40,616 nt of DNA from an uncultured Clostridia bacterium (lineage in GTDB: Bacteria > Bacillota > Clostridia > Oscillospirales > Ruminococcaceae): positions 1 to 40,616 of the forward strand of contig CALATN010000054.1 in NCBI GenBank assembly GCA_937891895.1, written 5' to 3'. The number at the start of each line of letters is the position of its first letter. Within the stretch, counting starts at the first letter, position 1. The translations under genes were made by a program, and so were the position numbers. Shown here piece after piece: positions 25,180 to 33,900 of this stretch. The notes beneath the pieces are model-generated. The model made no database searches. It was not told the origin of the DNA and was given only the letters and a program-made list of their open reading frames with translations.

Positions 25180-26265
25180 ATGAAAAAGATAATAATTGCC
25201 GCAGTGATAATAATTGCCGCAATAATAATCGGTATCCTTGCAATACATAGCTATGATAATGATGATAAGGACGTTATGACGGTAGGAATTATCCTCAACG
25301 GCAATGCTGACGATAAAAGCTGGAGTCAGTCGCATTATGAGGGCTTGCGCAAGACCTCTGAGGAGCTTGGAATAAATTTTATTTACAGAGAAAGTGTTGC
25401 AGAGTCTGACCTTGTGCAAACAGTTGACGGGCTTGTGGAGGAAGGCTGTGAGGTAATTATCTGCAACTCCTTCGGCTACGGGGAATATCTTCCTGAGGCG
25501 GCGGAGAAATATCCTGAGGTGTATTTCTATCACGCTTCAGGTGTAGAGCACAGCGAAAATGTTACAACCTTCTTCGGACGTATGTATCAGATAAGATATC
25601 TTACAGGTGTTGTTGCAGGGCTTCAGACAGAAACAAATGAAATCGGATATGTTGCGGCTTTCCCGATTTCTGAGGTAAACCGCGGAATAAACGCTTTTAC
25701 ACTTGGTGTACGCTCGGTAAATCCTGATGCAAAGGTTTATGTAAGCTGGACAAATTCATGGGTCGATGATGCAGCTGCCGAAGCGGCATCGGAAAAGCTT
25801 ATGAGCAATCACAGCATTGATATTCTTACAATGCACGTTGACTCGGTAAGTCCTTTGCGTGCTGCGGATGAGAAAGGAATAATGAGTATCGGCTACAACC
25901 TTGAAAACAGCAGCGATTACCCCGAAAGCTACCTTACAGCGGCAGTGTGGAGCTGGGACAGCTTCTATACCGCACAGATAAGAGAATGTATGCAGGATAG
26001 GTTTAACGGAAGAAATTACTGGAACGGTGTTGACAGCGGAATTGTTTCTCTTGCACCTCTTGGTAAGAATGCAAAGACGGGTATTCAGGAAAAAGTCGAT
26101 GAAAAAATGGAAGAGCTTGAAAGCGGAAAGTTTGATGTATTTTACGGTCCTGTTATTGACAGTGAAGGAAATCTGCGGGTTGACGAAGGCGAAAGTATGT
26201 CCGATGATGTTATGCTGAACAGCTTTGACTGGTATGTTGAAGGAGTAGTAATTGATGAAGAATAA
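25180..26265 (+). CDS. Membrane-anchored BMP-family (PnrA/Med-like) binding protein 1
   Basis: A 361-residue extracytoplasmic protein with one N-terminal hydrophobic segment (about 3-24) and no lipobox cysteine, so it is tethered by an uncleaved anchor rather than by lipid. Residues 33-340 are a BMP-type periplasmic-binding fold: VGIILNGNADDKSWSQSHYEGL, then GRMYQIRYLTGVVAGL, IGYVAAFPISEVNRGINAFTLG and TAAVWSWDSFY. BMP proteins include nucleoside-binding PnrA and the ComK regulator Med. No ABC permease or ATPase gene is near. The downstream paralogue begins within its last codons. Ligand unknown; a nucleoside is the family precedent. Confidence 0.88.
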   Translation: MKKIIIAAVIIIAAIIIGILAIHSYDNDDKDVMTVGIILNGNADDKSWSQSHYEGLRKTSEELGINFIYRESVAESDLVQTVDGLVEEGCEVIICNSFGYGEYLPEAAEKYPEVYFYHASGVEHSENVTTFFGRMYQIRYLTGVVAGLQTETNEIGYVAAFPISEVNRGINAFTLGVRSVNPDAKVYVSWTNSWVDDAAAEAASEKLMSNHSIDILTMHVDSVSPLRAADEKGIMSIGYNLENSSDYPESYLTAAVWSWDSFYTAQIRECMQDRFNGRNYWNGVDSGIVSLAPLGKNAKTGIQEKVDEKMEELESGKFDVFYGPVIDSEGNLRVDEGESMSDDVMLNSFDWYVEGVVIDEE

Positions 26266-27349
26266 AACAAGACAGACCATTCTGATTGTTTCAGCAATAG
26301 TCCTGCTGGCGGCATTTGTGATAATTGTAATGTATTTCAGCAATTCAAAGGATAATGAAAAAACAAAAATAGGATATGTAATGACAGGAAGCACCGATGA
26401 GCACGGTTGGAACGGAATGAATTACAAGGGAATAGAAACCGTGTGCGCAAATCTCGGACTTGAACTTATGGTAAAGGAAAACGTGCTTGAGGGTACGGGT
26501 AAATGCACAGAAGCAGTATCGGAGCTTGCTGAAGGCGGAGCGGAAATGATAATTCTTTCAAGCTTTGGTTATCCGGGAGAGGTTACGGAACTGATTGACA
26601 GCTACCCCGAAATATCATTCTACGGAATATCATCTCAGTATTATTCTGAAAATATGAGTTCATACTTCGGAAGAATGTATCAGATGAGATATCTTACAGG
26701 AATAATTGCAGGAATGATTACAGAGAGCGACAATATCGGCTATGTTGCCGCAATGGCAAATGACGAGGTCAATCGCGGAATAAACGCATTTACTCTTGGG
26801 GTAAGGCGGGTAAATCCCGATGCGATAGTCAATGTAATGTGGACAGACAGCTGGGACGATGAAGCAAAGGCAAAATCCGCTGCAAATTCACTCATTGCCG
26901 ACGGTGCAGATGTTCTTGCATATCATCAGAACCAACCTTATGTTGTGGAAGCCGCTGACGAGGCTGGAGTTTACTCCATTGGTTACAACGAAGCAGCTGA
27001 AGGCTTTTCTGACAAATATCTCACAGCGGCGGTATGGGACTGGGAGCATCTTTATTATGACATAATAACCGAATTCCTTCAGGGAAAGGCAAACATTCAT
27101 CAGCATCACTGGTGCGGTATGGAAACAGGAGCAATCGCCCTTTCCGAGTTTTCTCCGCTTGTTACAGAGGAAATACGTGCTGAAGTAGAAAAGGCAAAGG
27201 CAGAAATCCTTGCGGGAAATGATGTTTTTTCGGGCGAAATTTACGACAATACAGGAACAAAGCGCTGCGGTGCGGATGAATTCATCAGTGACACTTCGCT
27301 GATAAGCGATTTTGACTGGTATGTGGACGGGGTGGTAATCTGTGAGTAA
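26255..27349 (+). CDS. Membrane-anchored BMP-family binding protein 2
   Basis: A 364-residue paralogue of the preceding gene with the same layout: one N-terminal anchor helix (about 7-28), no lipobox, then the BMP fold with IGYVMTGSTDEHGWNGMNYKG, GRMYQMRYLTGIIAGM, IGYVAAMANDEVNRGINAFT and TAAVWDWEHLYYD. The strong conservation of the GRMYQ-RYLTG and NRGINAFTLGVR blocks between the two points to tandem duplication, with ligand-cleft differences possible. The ATG at 26255 is preferred over the TTG at 26252 because AAGGAG is 9 bases from the ATG. It overlaps the upstream gene by 11 bases and the kinase by 8, so all three are translationally coupled. Confidence 0.88.
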   Translation: MKNKTRQTILIVSAIVLLAAFVIIVMYFSNSKDNEKTKIGYVMTGSTDEHGWNGMNYKGIETVCANLGLELMVKENVLEGTGKCTEAVSELAEGGAEMIILSSFGYPGEVTELIDSYPEISFYGISSQYYSENMSSYFGRMYQMRYLTGIIAGMITESDNIGYVAAMANDEVNRGINAFTLGVRRVNPDAIVNVMWTDSWDDEAKAKSAANSLIADGADVLAYHQNQPYVVEAADEAGVYSIGYNEAAEGFSDKYLTAAVWDWEHLYYDIITEFLQGKANIHQHHWCGMETGAIALSEFSPLVTEEIRAEVEKAKAEILAGNDVFSGEIYDNTGTKRCGADEFISDTSLISDFDWYVDGVVICE

Positions 27350-29858
27350 GAACCCTCAGGGAAAGAAAATACGCGTCAGAATGATGATTGCGGTAACGTA
27401 TATTGTGGTTATCAGCTTTGTATGCCTGCTGCTGGTTTCGAGAATAAATGATGAGGTTGAAAACAGTGTAACCGGTGACGTTGCGGTACGTGCAGAGCTT
27501 GCGGCGGACTCAATCAATGACAAGCTTTCTGAGGAACTGCGTCAGCTTTCTGAAATATCCGAGATATTTCAGAAGGAAGACGGCGGAAGCGGATATATAA
27601 CCTACCTCAACGAAAACAGTGAAAACGGCACGGTGTACGGTGTGCTGAAAATAAACGGTGAAGCGGCTGAAGGCAGACCTGTTGACTTTGCGGATTACCC
27701 CGCAATCCTTGATTCATTCAGAGGCAATGAGGGAGTAATATGCGGTCCTGCGGATACGATAATGTTTACTGTTCCCGTATACAGCGGTCAGAACGTAAAG
27801 TATGTTCTCTACAAGCTTTACAGATGTGACGTGCTTACAAAGAATTACGGCTGTAATTTTGCCGCTGAAAATGCGTCAATGGTCGTTATGGATAAGAACG
27901 GGAAAATCGTGCTTGACCTGACTCGTGATGATTATTTCAAGGAACGTGACCTAAGAGGCGTTGCTGATAAAATTGCAAAAAAAATCAGTACGGAAGCCTC
28001 TGCGGCAATACGTTTTCACGACGAAACAGGCGACAACTGTCTTTTTGCGGCAGAGCTTGGCTATTCGGATTTTTATCTCATCGGCGTTGTTCCGTATGAC
28101 GAGGTGAGCGGAGAAATCAGCGTTGTAAGTACGCTGGTAATCTGGACATTCGGTATGCTCGGACTTCTGCTTGTAATTATCACAATTTACCTTTTCGGCG
28201 TTGAGCAGAAGGCAAAGGAAAGCGATGAGCTGCGTGAGGCAAAAACAATTGCTGAAAACGCAAGCAGAGCAAAGAGCGACTTTCTTGCGAATATGTCCCA
28301 CGAAATCCGTACGCCTATCAATGCGGTAATCGGTATGAATGAAATGATACTTCGTGAAAGCAACGACGGAACAATTCTTGGGTATGCCGAAAATATAAAA
28401 AAGGCAAGCCGAAGCCTGCTTTCTATTATCAATGATATTCTTGATTTTTCAAAGGTTGAGTCGGGAAAGATGGATATTACCGAGCAGCTTTACAGCCTTG
28501 GCGATATGCTTCACAATATTGTCAATATGGTCAAAATCAAGGCTGAAAATAAAAATCTGGGTTTTGATGTAACAATTGATGAAAAGCTTCCCGATAAGCT
28601 TACAGGTGACGATGTAAGAGTTACGCAGATAATTCTCAATCTGCTGAACAATGCGGTCAAGTATACTCACGAGGGTGCGGTATCGCTTGATGTTGGAGGG
28701 CAAATTGAGGATAGCAGGGTCATACTGAAAATTTCCGTAAAGGATACAGGTATCGGCATAAAGGAAGAAGATTTGTCGTTGCTGTTCAAGGATTTCCAAA
28801 GACTTGACATGACGCAGAACAGAAATATTGAGGGCACGGGTCTTGGACTTGTAATCACGCAAAGGCTTGCTGAGCTTATGGGCGGACGGATTGAGGTATC
28901 AAGCGTCTACGGTGAAGGCTCAGTATTCACAGTATATATTCCGCAGGCAATAAGCGGCGATGAGCTGATTGGAAGCTTTGACGACAGCAGTGTTGCAGAG
29001 ACGGAAAACGAAAAATATCACGCATCGTTTACTGCACCTGAAGCAGAAATTCTTATCGTTGACGACAACGAGATGAATTTGATTGTTGCACGAAATCTGC
29101 TCAAGAAGACAGAAATCAGGGTTACCGAGTGTATGAGCGGCAAAAAGGCTCTTGAGCTTATGCGTGAGAAACGTTTTGACGTAATTCTCCTTGACCATAT
29201 GATGCCCGAGATGGATGGAATTGAAACCCTTGAACGTTCGAGGACGCTGGAAGGAAGCAAGTGTGTCGGCGTACCTGTTATTGCGCTGACAGCAAATGCT
29301 GTTGCGGGAGTACGCGAAATGTATCTCGAAGCAGGCTTCATTGACTACATAGGCAAGCCGATTGACGGCGAGCTGTTTGAGGATATGCTTGCAAAGTATA
29401 TTCCGCACGAGAAGCTTATTTTCAAGGCAGCCGATACAGTTAAACCTATTGAAAAACCTGACGTGAATAAGGCTGTGCAGGAAGAATCTGATACACCTCA
29501 GAATGAGCTGGATACCGCACTTGGTATGAAGTATTGCGGCGGCGATGAGGAAATGTATTGTGAAATCCTTGAAATTTATTGTGAGGAGTATGACGAAAAA
29601 ACAGTTGCATTTGAACGTATGCTCAGTGACGGTGACTGGAAGAATTACACCATTAGTATTCACGCACTGAAATCCAACTCGTTGAATGTCGGTGCGGCTG
29701 TGCTTTCAAAACGGTGCCTTGAGCTTGAAAAGGCGGGCAAGGCATATCAGGCGGGGGACAATCCCGACGCACAGATTGAATTTATCAGGAGCAACCATTC
29801 TGATGTAATGGAAATGTACAAAGAGATAGTTGCCGAAGCGAAAAAGTTCCTTGAATAA
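27342..29858 (+). CDS. Hybrid sensor histidine kinase (sensor-HisKA-HATPase-REC-HPt)
   Basis: An 838-residue membrane kinase. Two transmembrane helices (about 14-32 and 262-286) bracket an extracytoplasmic sensor of about 230 residues that looks Cache-like. HisKA has the phospho-His320 in NMSHEIRTPINAV. The HATPase shows the N box (NLLNNAVKY), DTGIGI (468-473) and GTGLGL (498-503). A receiver follows with Asp574/575, Asp618 and Lys672, then an HPt domain with His774 in SIHALKSNS. This is a full His-Asp-His relay that needs a separate receiver as final acceptor; the divergent receiver-GGDEF protein is the obvious candidate. The start is GTG within GTGAGTAA, overlapping the stop of BMP protein 2. 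Confidence 0.94.
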   Translation: MSKNPQGKKIRVRMMIAVTYIVVISFVCLLLVSRINDEVENSVTGDVAVRAELAADSINDKLSEELRQLSEISEIFQKEDGGSGYITYLNENSENGTVYGVLKINGEAAEGRPVDFADYPAILDSFRGNEGVICGPADTIMFTVPVYSGQNVKYVLYKLYRCDVLTKNYGCNFAAENASMVVMDKNGKIVLDLTRDDYFKERDLRGVADKIAKKISTEASAAIRFHDETGDNCLFAAELGYSDFYLIGVVPYDEVSGEISVVSTLVIWTFGMLGLLLVIITIYLFGVEQKAKESDELREAKTIAENASRAKSDFLANMSHEIRTPINAVIGMNEMILRESNDGTILGYAENIKKASRSLLSIINDILDFSKVESGKMDITEQLYSLGDMLHNIVNMVKIKAENKNLGFDVTIDEKLPDKLTGDDVRVTQIILNLLNNAVKYTHEGAVSLDVGGQIEDSRVILKISVKDTGIGIKEEDLSLLFKDFQRLDMTQNRNIEGTGLGLVITQRLAELMGGRIEVSSVYGEGSVFTVYIPQAISGDELIGSFDDSSVAETENEKYHASFTAPEAEILIVDDNEMNLIVARNLLKKTEIRVTECMSGKKALELMREKRFDVILLDHMMPEMDGIETLERSRTLEGSKCVGVPVIALTANAVAGVREMYLEAGFIDYIGKPIDGELFEDMLAKYIPHEKLIFKAADTVKPIEKPDVNKAVQEESDTPQNELDTALGMKYCGGDEEMYCEILEIYCEEYDEKTVAFERMLSDGDWKNYTISIHALKSNSLNVGAAVLSKRCLELEKAGKAYQAGDNPDAQIEFIRSNHSDVMEMYKEIVAEAKKFLE

Positions 29859-29862
29859 GAAA

Positions 29863-29902
29863 AGGCTGTGAAGAAAATCAATTCTTCACAGCCTTGTTTT
29901 TG
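29863..29902. terminator. Bidirectional terminator between kinase and glgA
   Basis: AAGGCTGTGAAGAA (29863-29876) and TTCTTCACAGCCTT (29883-29896) form a 14-bp stem with a 6-base loop, followed by GTTTTTGTTT. It lies between convergent stops and serves the plus-strand operon and probably glgA. Confidence 0.9.
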
Positions 29903-29903
29903 T

Positions 29904-31325
29904 TTAGTTATTGCCAGCAAGCTCTCTGTACAGACCCATGTAAAGCTCAGCGGAAACATCCCAGCTGTAGTCATTCTTCATAGCAGCAACAACAAGCTTC
30001 TTCCATTCAGCCTTGTTATCGTAGTATTCCTTAGCACGGCGAACTGCATCAAGCATATCGTGTGCGTTGTAGGTCTTGAATGTGAAACCGTTGCCGTTTT
30101 CACCGCCTGCATCACGGATACTGTCACGAAGACCGCCTGTTTCACGTACAATCGGAATTGTACCGTAACGGAGAGAAATCATCTGTGCAAGTCCGCAAGG
30201 CTCACTCTGTGATGGCATAAGGAACATATCAGCAGAGGAGTAAATTCTTCTTGCAAGGTCAGGAATAAAGCCGATTGTAGCGCTTACCTTGTCAGGATAA
30301 CGCCAAGCCATTTCCTTGAAGAAATCCTCGTAAATCTTTTCGCCTGAACCGAGGATAGCAAACTTGCAGCCCATATTTACCATATCCTCGAAAACGTACT
30401 TGATAAGGTCAATACCCTTATGTGATACGAAACGGGTGATGATACCGATAACAGGCTCGTCGCCTTCCTGGAGGTGAAGTTCTTCGAGAAGAGCCTTCTT
30501 ACACTCAGCCTTGCCCTTGAGATTCTTTGTGGAGAAGTTCTTCACAAGGAGAGGGTCCTTTTCAGGGTCAAATGTGTCAACATCGATACCGTTGAGGAAG
30601 CCGCAAAGCTTATACTGCTTGTTGTTAAGGGCTCTGTCAAGACCGTGGGAGTACCATGGGTCAAGAATTTCCCAGGCATAGCTTGGAGAAACAGTTGTAA
30701 TCTTGTCAGCTGTTTCGAAAGCACCCTTCATAAGGTTTACACAGCCATCGTATTCAAGGAGCTTTGTGTGGTACATAGGGATACCGAGAACCTCGTTGAG
30801 AACCTCCATACCGTACTTGCCCTGATACTGGATGTTGTGGATAGTGAAAACAGTCTTGATGTTGTCGTAGCCGTACTGATACTTGTAGAATACGTTGTAG
30901 TAAACAGGAACAAGTGCAGTCTGCCAGTCGTTACAGTTGATAACATCAGGCTTCCAGCCGATATATTTCAGCATTTCCATAACAGCTCTTGAGAGGAATA
31001 CGAATCTTTCGCAGTCATCATAGAAGCCGTAAAGACCATCTCTGCCGAAGTAGTATTCGTTGTCGAGGAGGTAGTATGTAACACCGTTGATCTCGCCCTT
31101 GAATACGCCGCAGTACTGCTTTCTCCAGCCTACGTCAACAGTAAAGTTTGTGATGAATTCAAGTCCTGCGCGGAGCTCAGGCTTGCAGCTCTTGTAGAGA
31201 GGGAGAACAACACGGCAATCCTGTCCTGCCTTGTTCAGTGCACGTGGGAGTGAACCCGCAACGTCAGCAAGTCCGCCTGATGCAGCGTAAGGAACAGCTT
31301 CAGAAGCAGCATATAAAATATTCAT
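29904..31325 (-). CDS. glgA: Glycogen synthase
   Basis: A 473-residue GT5 ADP-glucose-dependent glycogen synthase of full length. The N-terminus is MNILYAASEAVPYAASGGLADV, followed by DVINCNDWQTALVP, KTVFTIHNIQYQGKYG, GIDVDTFDPEKD, IGIITRFVSHKGID and the C-terminal SQSEPCGLAQMISLRYGTIPIVRETGGL catalytic block. It extends alpha-1,4-glucan from ADP-glucose in the cytoplasm. The first position of the KxGGL motif is Ala rather than Lys. It is the last gene of glgBCDA, 74 bases after glgD, in a gap that contains a hairpin. Confidence 0.95.
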   Translation of the reverse strand: MNILYAASEAVPYAASGGLADVAGSLPRALNKAGQDCRVVLPLYKSCKPELRAGLEFITNFTVDVGWRKQYCGVFKGEINGVTYYLLDNEYYFGRDGLYGFYDDCERFVFLSRAVMEMLKYIGWKPDVINCNDWQTALVPVYYNVFYKYQYGYDNIKTVFTIHNIQYQGKYGMEVLNEVLGIPMYHTKLLEYDGCVNLMKGAFETADKITTVSPSYAWEILDPWYSHGLDRALNNKQYKLCGFLNGIDVDTFDPEKDPLLVKNFSTKNLKGKAECKKALLEELHLQEGDEPVIGIITRFVSHKGIDLIKYVFEDMVNMGCKFAILGSGEKIYEDFFKEMAWRYPDKVSATIGFIPDLARRIYSSADMFLMPSQSEPCGLAQMISLRYGTIPIVRETGGLRDSIRDAGGENGNGFTFKTYNAHDMLDAVRRAKEYYDNKAEWKKLVVAAMKNDYSWDVSAELYMGLYRELAGNN

Positions 31326-31363
31326 ATAGCAAATTTTCCTTTCGATAAAATTTTGTTAGGTGA

Positions 31364-31384
31364 CACCGTGCTTTAAGCACGGTG
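31364..31384 (-). other. Hairpin between glgD and glgA
   Basis: CACCGTGC-TTTAA-GCACGGTG is a perfect 8-bp stem in the 74-base gap. On the transcribed strand no T run follows, so it is not a standard terminator; it may protect or process the mRNA, or lower glgA expression. Confidence 0.6.
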
Positions 31385-31399
31385 AACACCAAGGTCAGT

Positions 31400-32524
31400 T
31401 CAGATAACAGCACCCTTGCCGATGTAAAGTGGGTAGTTCGGTGAGCCTGTGAGCATACGCATATCATTGATAGTAACATTCTTGTCAGTAACAACAGCGT
31501 TGATATCGCACTTGCTGCCGATAACTGTATCCTGCATAAGGATAGCATTCTTAACAACAGCACCCTTGCCAACCTTTACGCCGCGGAAGAGTACGCAGTT
31601 TTCAACTGTACCCTCGATGATACAACCGTCACCGATAAGGGAGTTCTTGACGCTTGCGCCGATACCGAACTTAACAGGAGGGTTGTCGCGAACCTTTGTA
31701 TTGATAGGTCTGTTTTCAGGGAACAGCTTGTTTCTGTTTTCAAGATTGAGAAGGTCAAGGTTAGCCTTGTAGAAGGTTTCCATTGAAGTAATCTTGCTGA
31801 AGTAGCCTGTATGCTCGTAACCCATAATCTTGTATTCACGTGTTCTGCCCTGAAGGATAGCCTGTTCAAAGCTGTAAAGGCTCTTGGAAGCTGCCTCGAG
31901 AACGATGTTCTTGAGGAATTCCTTGGAAAGAACGAACATATTAAGGGAGATGTTTGCAGCACCGCTGATATGTGGAGCAAGAAGAACATCAACAATTCTG
32001 CCTTCCTCATTGAAGCTGAAAACAGTAGCGTGCTGAGCCTGCTCGGAGTTGATTACATCCTTTGCATAAACGGAAGTAATATCAGCGCCTGTAGCGATGT
32101 GCTGGTCAATAACCTTGGAGAAGTCAATGTTTGTAACAACATCACAGTCGGAAAGCACTACATAGTCAGCGTTGGAATAGTTGATGAAATTGAAAACGCC
32201 GTAGAGAGCTTCGAGTCTGCCTCTGTAGATACCGCTCTGAACGTGGCTGAACGGTGGGAGAAGGTGAAGACCTCCGATTTTTCTTGCCATATCCCAGTCA
32301 CGGCCGCTGCCGAGGTGGTCGAGCAGGGACTGGTAGTTGGACTTTGTAACAACACCCACTTCATCGATTCCGCTGTTTACCATATTGGAAAGAGGGAAGT
32401 CGATAAGACGGTAGCGTCCGCCGAAAAGCACGGAGCCCATAGTTCTTTCCTTAGTAAGATCAGGAATTGTGCCGTCGTGCATATTTGAGAAAATCAAACC
32501 TAAAACATTTCTGTTATTGCTCAT
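31400..32524 (-). CDS. glgD: Glucose-1-phosphate adenylyltransferase regulatory subunit
   Basis: A 374-residue GlgC-like protein of the non-catalytic GlgD type found in Firmicutes. It has RTMGSVLFGGRYRLIDFPLSNMVNSGI but lacks the GGxGxRL nucleotide-binding loop; in its place is LGLIFSNMHDGTIPDLTKE. The C-terminal part is a left-handed beta-helix (GDGCIIEGTVENCVLFRGVKVGKG). GlgD pairs with GlgC to raise ADP-glucose output. Family members start just before NVLG, so the ATG at 32524 is chosen; readings from 32554 or 32536 are possible. A perfect 8-bp hairpin (32535-32554) separates the AGGAGG at about 32557-32562 from this ATG. Confidence 0.92.
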   Translation of the reverse strand: MSNNRNVLGLIFSNMHDGTIPDLTKERTMGSVLFGGRYRLIDFPLSNMVNSGIDEVGVVTKSNYQSLLDHLGSGRDWDMARKIGGLHLLPPFSHVQSGIYRGRLEALYGVFNFINYSNADYVVLSDCDVVTNIDFSKVIDQHIATGADITSVYAKDVINSEQAQHATVFSFNEEGRIVDVLLAPHISGAANISLNMFVLSKEFLKNIVLEAASKSLYSFEQAILQGRTREYKIMGYEHTGYFSKITSMETFYKANLDLLNLENRNKLFPENRPINTKVRDNPPVKFGIGASVKNSLIGDGCIIEGTVENCVLFRGVKVGKGAVVKNAILMQDTVIGSKCDINAVVTDKNVTINDMRMLTGSPNYPLYIGKGAVI

Positions 32525-32534
32525 AATTATATCC

Positions 32535-32654
32535 ATGCTCCCGTAAGGGAGCATAACCTCCTTTTTTTAAGATGTTTTGGACGGTTTTGCTTGCAAAATA
32601 ATTGACGAAGTCAATTAAGTACAAAACTCGGAGTTCAAAAACTTGTTTTTGAAC
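32535..32654 (-). other. Structured RNA region between glgC and glgD
   Basis: Four inverted repeats sit in the 144-base gap. GTTCAAAAAC-TT-GTTTTTGAAC is at 32633-32654. An outer pair GTTTTG (32574-32579) with CAAAAC (32622-32627) encloses TTTTGC-TT-GCAAAA (32585-32598) and AATTGAC-GAA-GTCAATT (32600-32616), making a possible three-way junction. ATGCTCCC-GTAA-GGGAGCAT (32535-32554) lies between the ribosome binding site and the glgD start. Sequences are given as the plus strand; the transcript is the complement. No known RNA family was recognised. Confidence 0.6.
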
Positions 32655-32668
32655 TTTTCTTCCTTAGC

Positions 32669-33874
32669 TTATATATTTTCCGAAATAATCTGCTTCGGAA
32701 GAACCTTTGCATTTTCGGATATAGTAATGTTGTGACCTACAACAGCAATGCCCCAGTCATCTCTGTTTTCAACAGCCTCAGGACGTGTACCGATCTGTGC
32801 GTTTTCGCATACTACGCAGTTTTCACCAACGATTGCATACTCAACAACAGCACCCGACTTGATAACGGAGCCCGGCATAATGATGGAATCTGTAACTGTT
32901 GCGCCCTTTTCAATTGTAACGCCCTCGTAGATTACAGAGAAGTCAACTGTACCGTCAACAACACAGCCGTCTGTAACCATAGAGTTTTCGATAACAGCGT
33001 TAGGACCTATGTACTGTGGAGGCATAATCGGATTCTTGGAATACATCTTCCAGTCAGGGTCATAAAGGTCGATAGGGATGTTAGGATTGAGAAGGTCCAT
33101 GTTAGCTTCCCAGAGGGAATCAAGTGTACCAACGTCCTTCCAGTAGCCTTCGAACATGTAAGCAACCATCTTTTCGTTAGCCTTGAGCATGTTAGGGATA
33201 ATTGCCTTACCGAAGTCCTTGTCTTCATCAGGATTGTTCTCATTGTCAATGAGGTACTGACGGAGCTGCTTCCAGCTGAAGATGTAGATACCCATTGAAG
33301 CGAATGTGGAACGAGGATTCTTTGGCTTTTCCTCGAAGTCGATGATGTTGTTGTCATCATCTGTAATCATAATACCGAAACGGGAAGCTTCCTCAAGAGG
33401 AACGTCCTGAACAGCGATTGTAGCAACAGCGCCCTTTTCCTTGTGGAACTGAAGCATCTTGTTGTAGTCCATCTTGTAGATGTGGTCACCTGAAAGCATT
33501 ACAACGTAATCAGGATCATATCTGTCGATGAACGGAATGTTCTGGTAGATAGCATTTGCTGTACCCTTGTACCATTCAGCACCAAGAGCTGTCTGGTAAG
33601 GTGGGAGGCAGTGCGCACCGCCGTTGAGCTTGTCAAGGTCCCAGGGCTGACCGTTGCCGATGTAATCGTGAAGTGCGAGAGGCTGATACTGAGTAAGTAC
33701 ACCTACAGTATCAATACCTGAGTTTACGCAGTTGGAAAGAGGGAAGTCGATGATTCTGTACTTGCCGCCGTAAGGAACAGCAGGCTTAGCCATATCGTGT
33801 GTGAGAGCGTACAGACGGCTTCCCTGACCGCCTGCAAGCAGCATTGCAACGCATTCTTTCTTTGTTTTATACAT
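32669..33874 (-). CDS. glgC: Glucose-1-phosphate adenylyltransferase catalytic subunit
   Basis: A 401-residue ADP-glucose pyrophosphorylase. The nucleotide loop is AMLLAGGQGSRLYALTHDMAKPAVPYGG, followed by RIIDFPLSNCVNSGIDTVGVLTQYQP, the VVMLSGDHIYKMDY catalytic block, IIDFEEKPKNP and a C-terminal beta-helix (VTDGCVVDGTVDFSVIYEG). It makes ADP-glucose from ATP and glucose-1-phosphate, the committed step of glycogen synthesis. AGGAGG lies 8 bases before the ATG at 33874, but only 2 bases from the ATG two codons upstream (33880), so the shorter form is chosen. It is 26 bases after glgB. Confidence 0.95.
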   Translation of the reverse strand: MYKTKKECVAMLLAGGQGSRLYALTHDMAKPAVPYGGKYRIIDFPLSNCVNSGIDTVGVLTQYQPLALHDYIGNGQPWDLDKLNGGAHCLPPYQTALGAEWYKGTANAIYQNIPFIDRYDPDYVVMLSGDHIYKMDYNKMLQFHKEKGAVATIAVQDVPLEEASRFGIMITDDDNNIIDFEEKPKNPRSTFASMGIYIFSWKQLRQYLIDNENNPDEDKDFGKAIIPNMLKANEKMVAYMFEGYWKDVGTLDSLWEANMDLLNPNIPIDLYDPDWKMYSKNPIMPPQYIGPNAVIENSMVTDGCVVDGTVDFSVIYEGVTIEKGATVTDSIIMPGSVIKSGAVVEYAIVGENCVVCENAQIGTRPEAVENRDDWGIAVVGHNITISENAKVLPKQIISENI

Positions 33875-33900
33875 TCTCATATCCTCCTATATTTATGGGA

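Noticed and set aside
25180..27349. Substrate-binding proteins of a nucleoside ABC transporter operon.
   Set aside because: No permease or ATPase genes lie on either side, and both lack the lipobox normal for Gram-positive transporter binding proteins.
28920..29663. A 247-codon minus-strand frame opposite the kinase receiver and HPt domains.
   Set aside because: The plus-strand frame carries intact catalytic motifs; the antisense product is Cys/Phe-rich with no recognisable features.
32525..32554. A glgD start at 32554, as the longest reading.
   Set aside because: AGGAGG would be only 2 bases away, the added residues fall in a perfect hairpin, and GlgD family members start just before NVLG.
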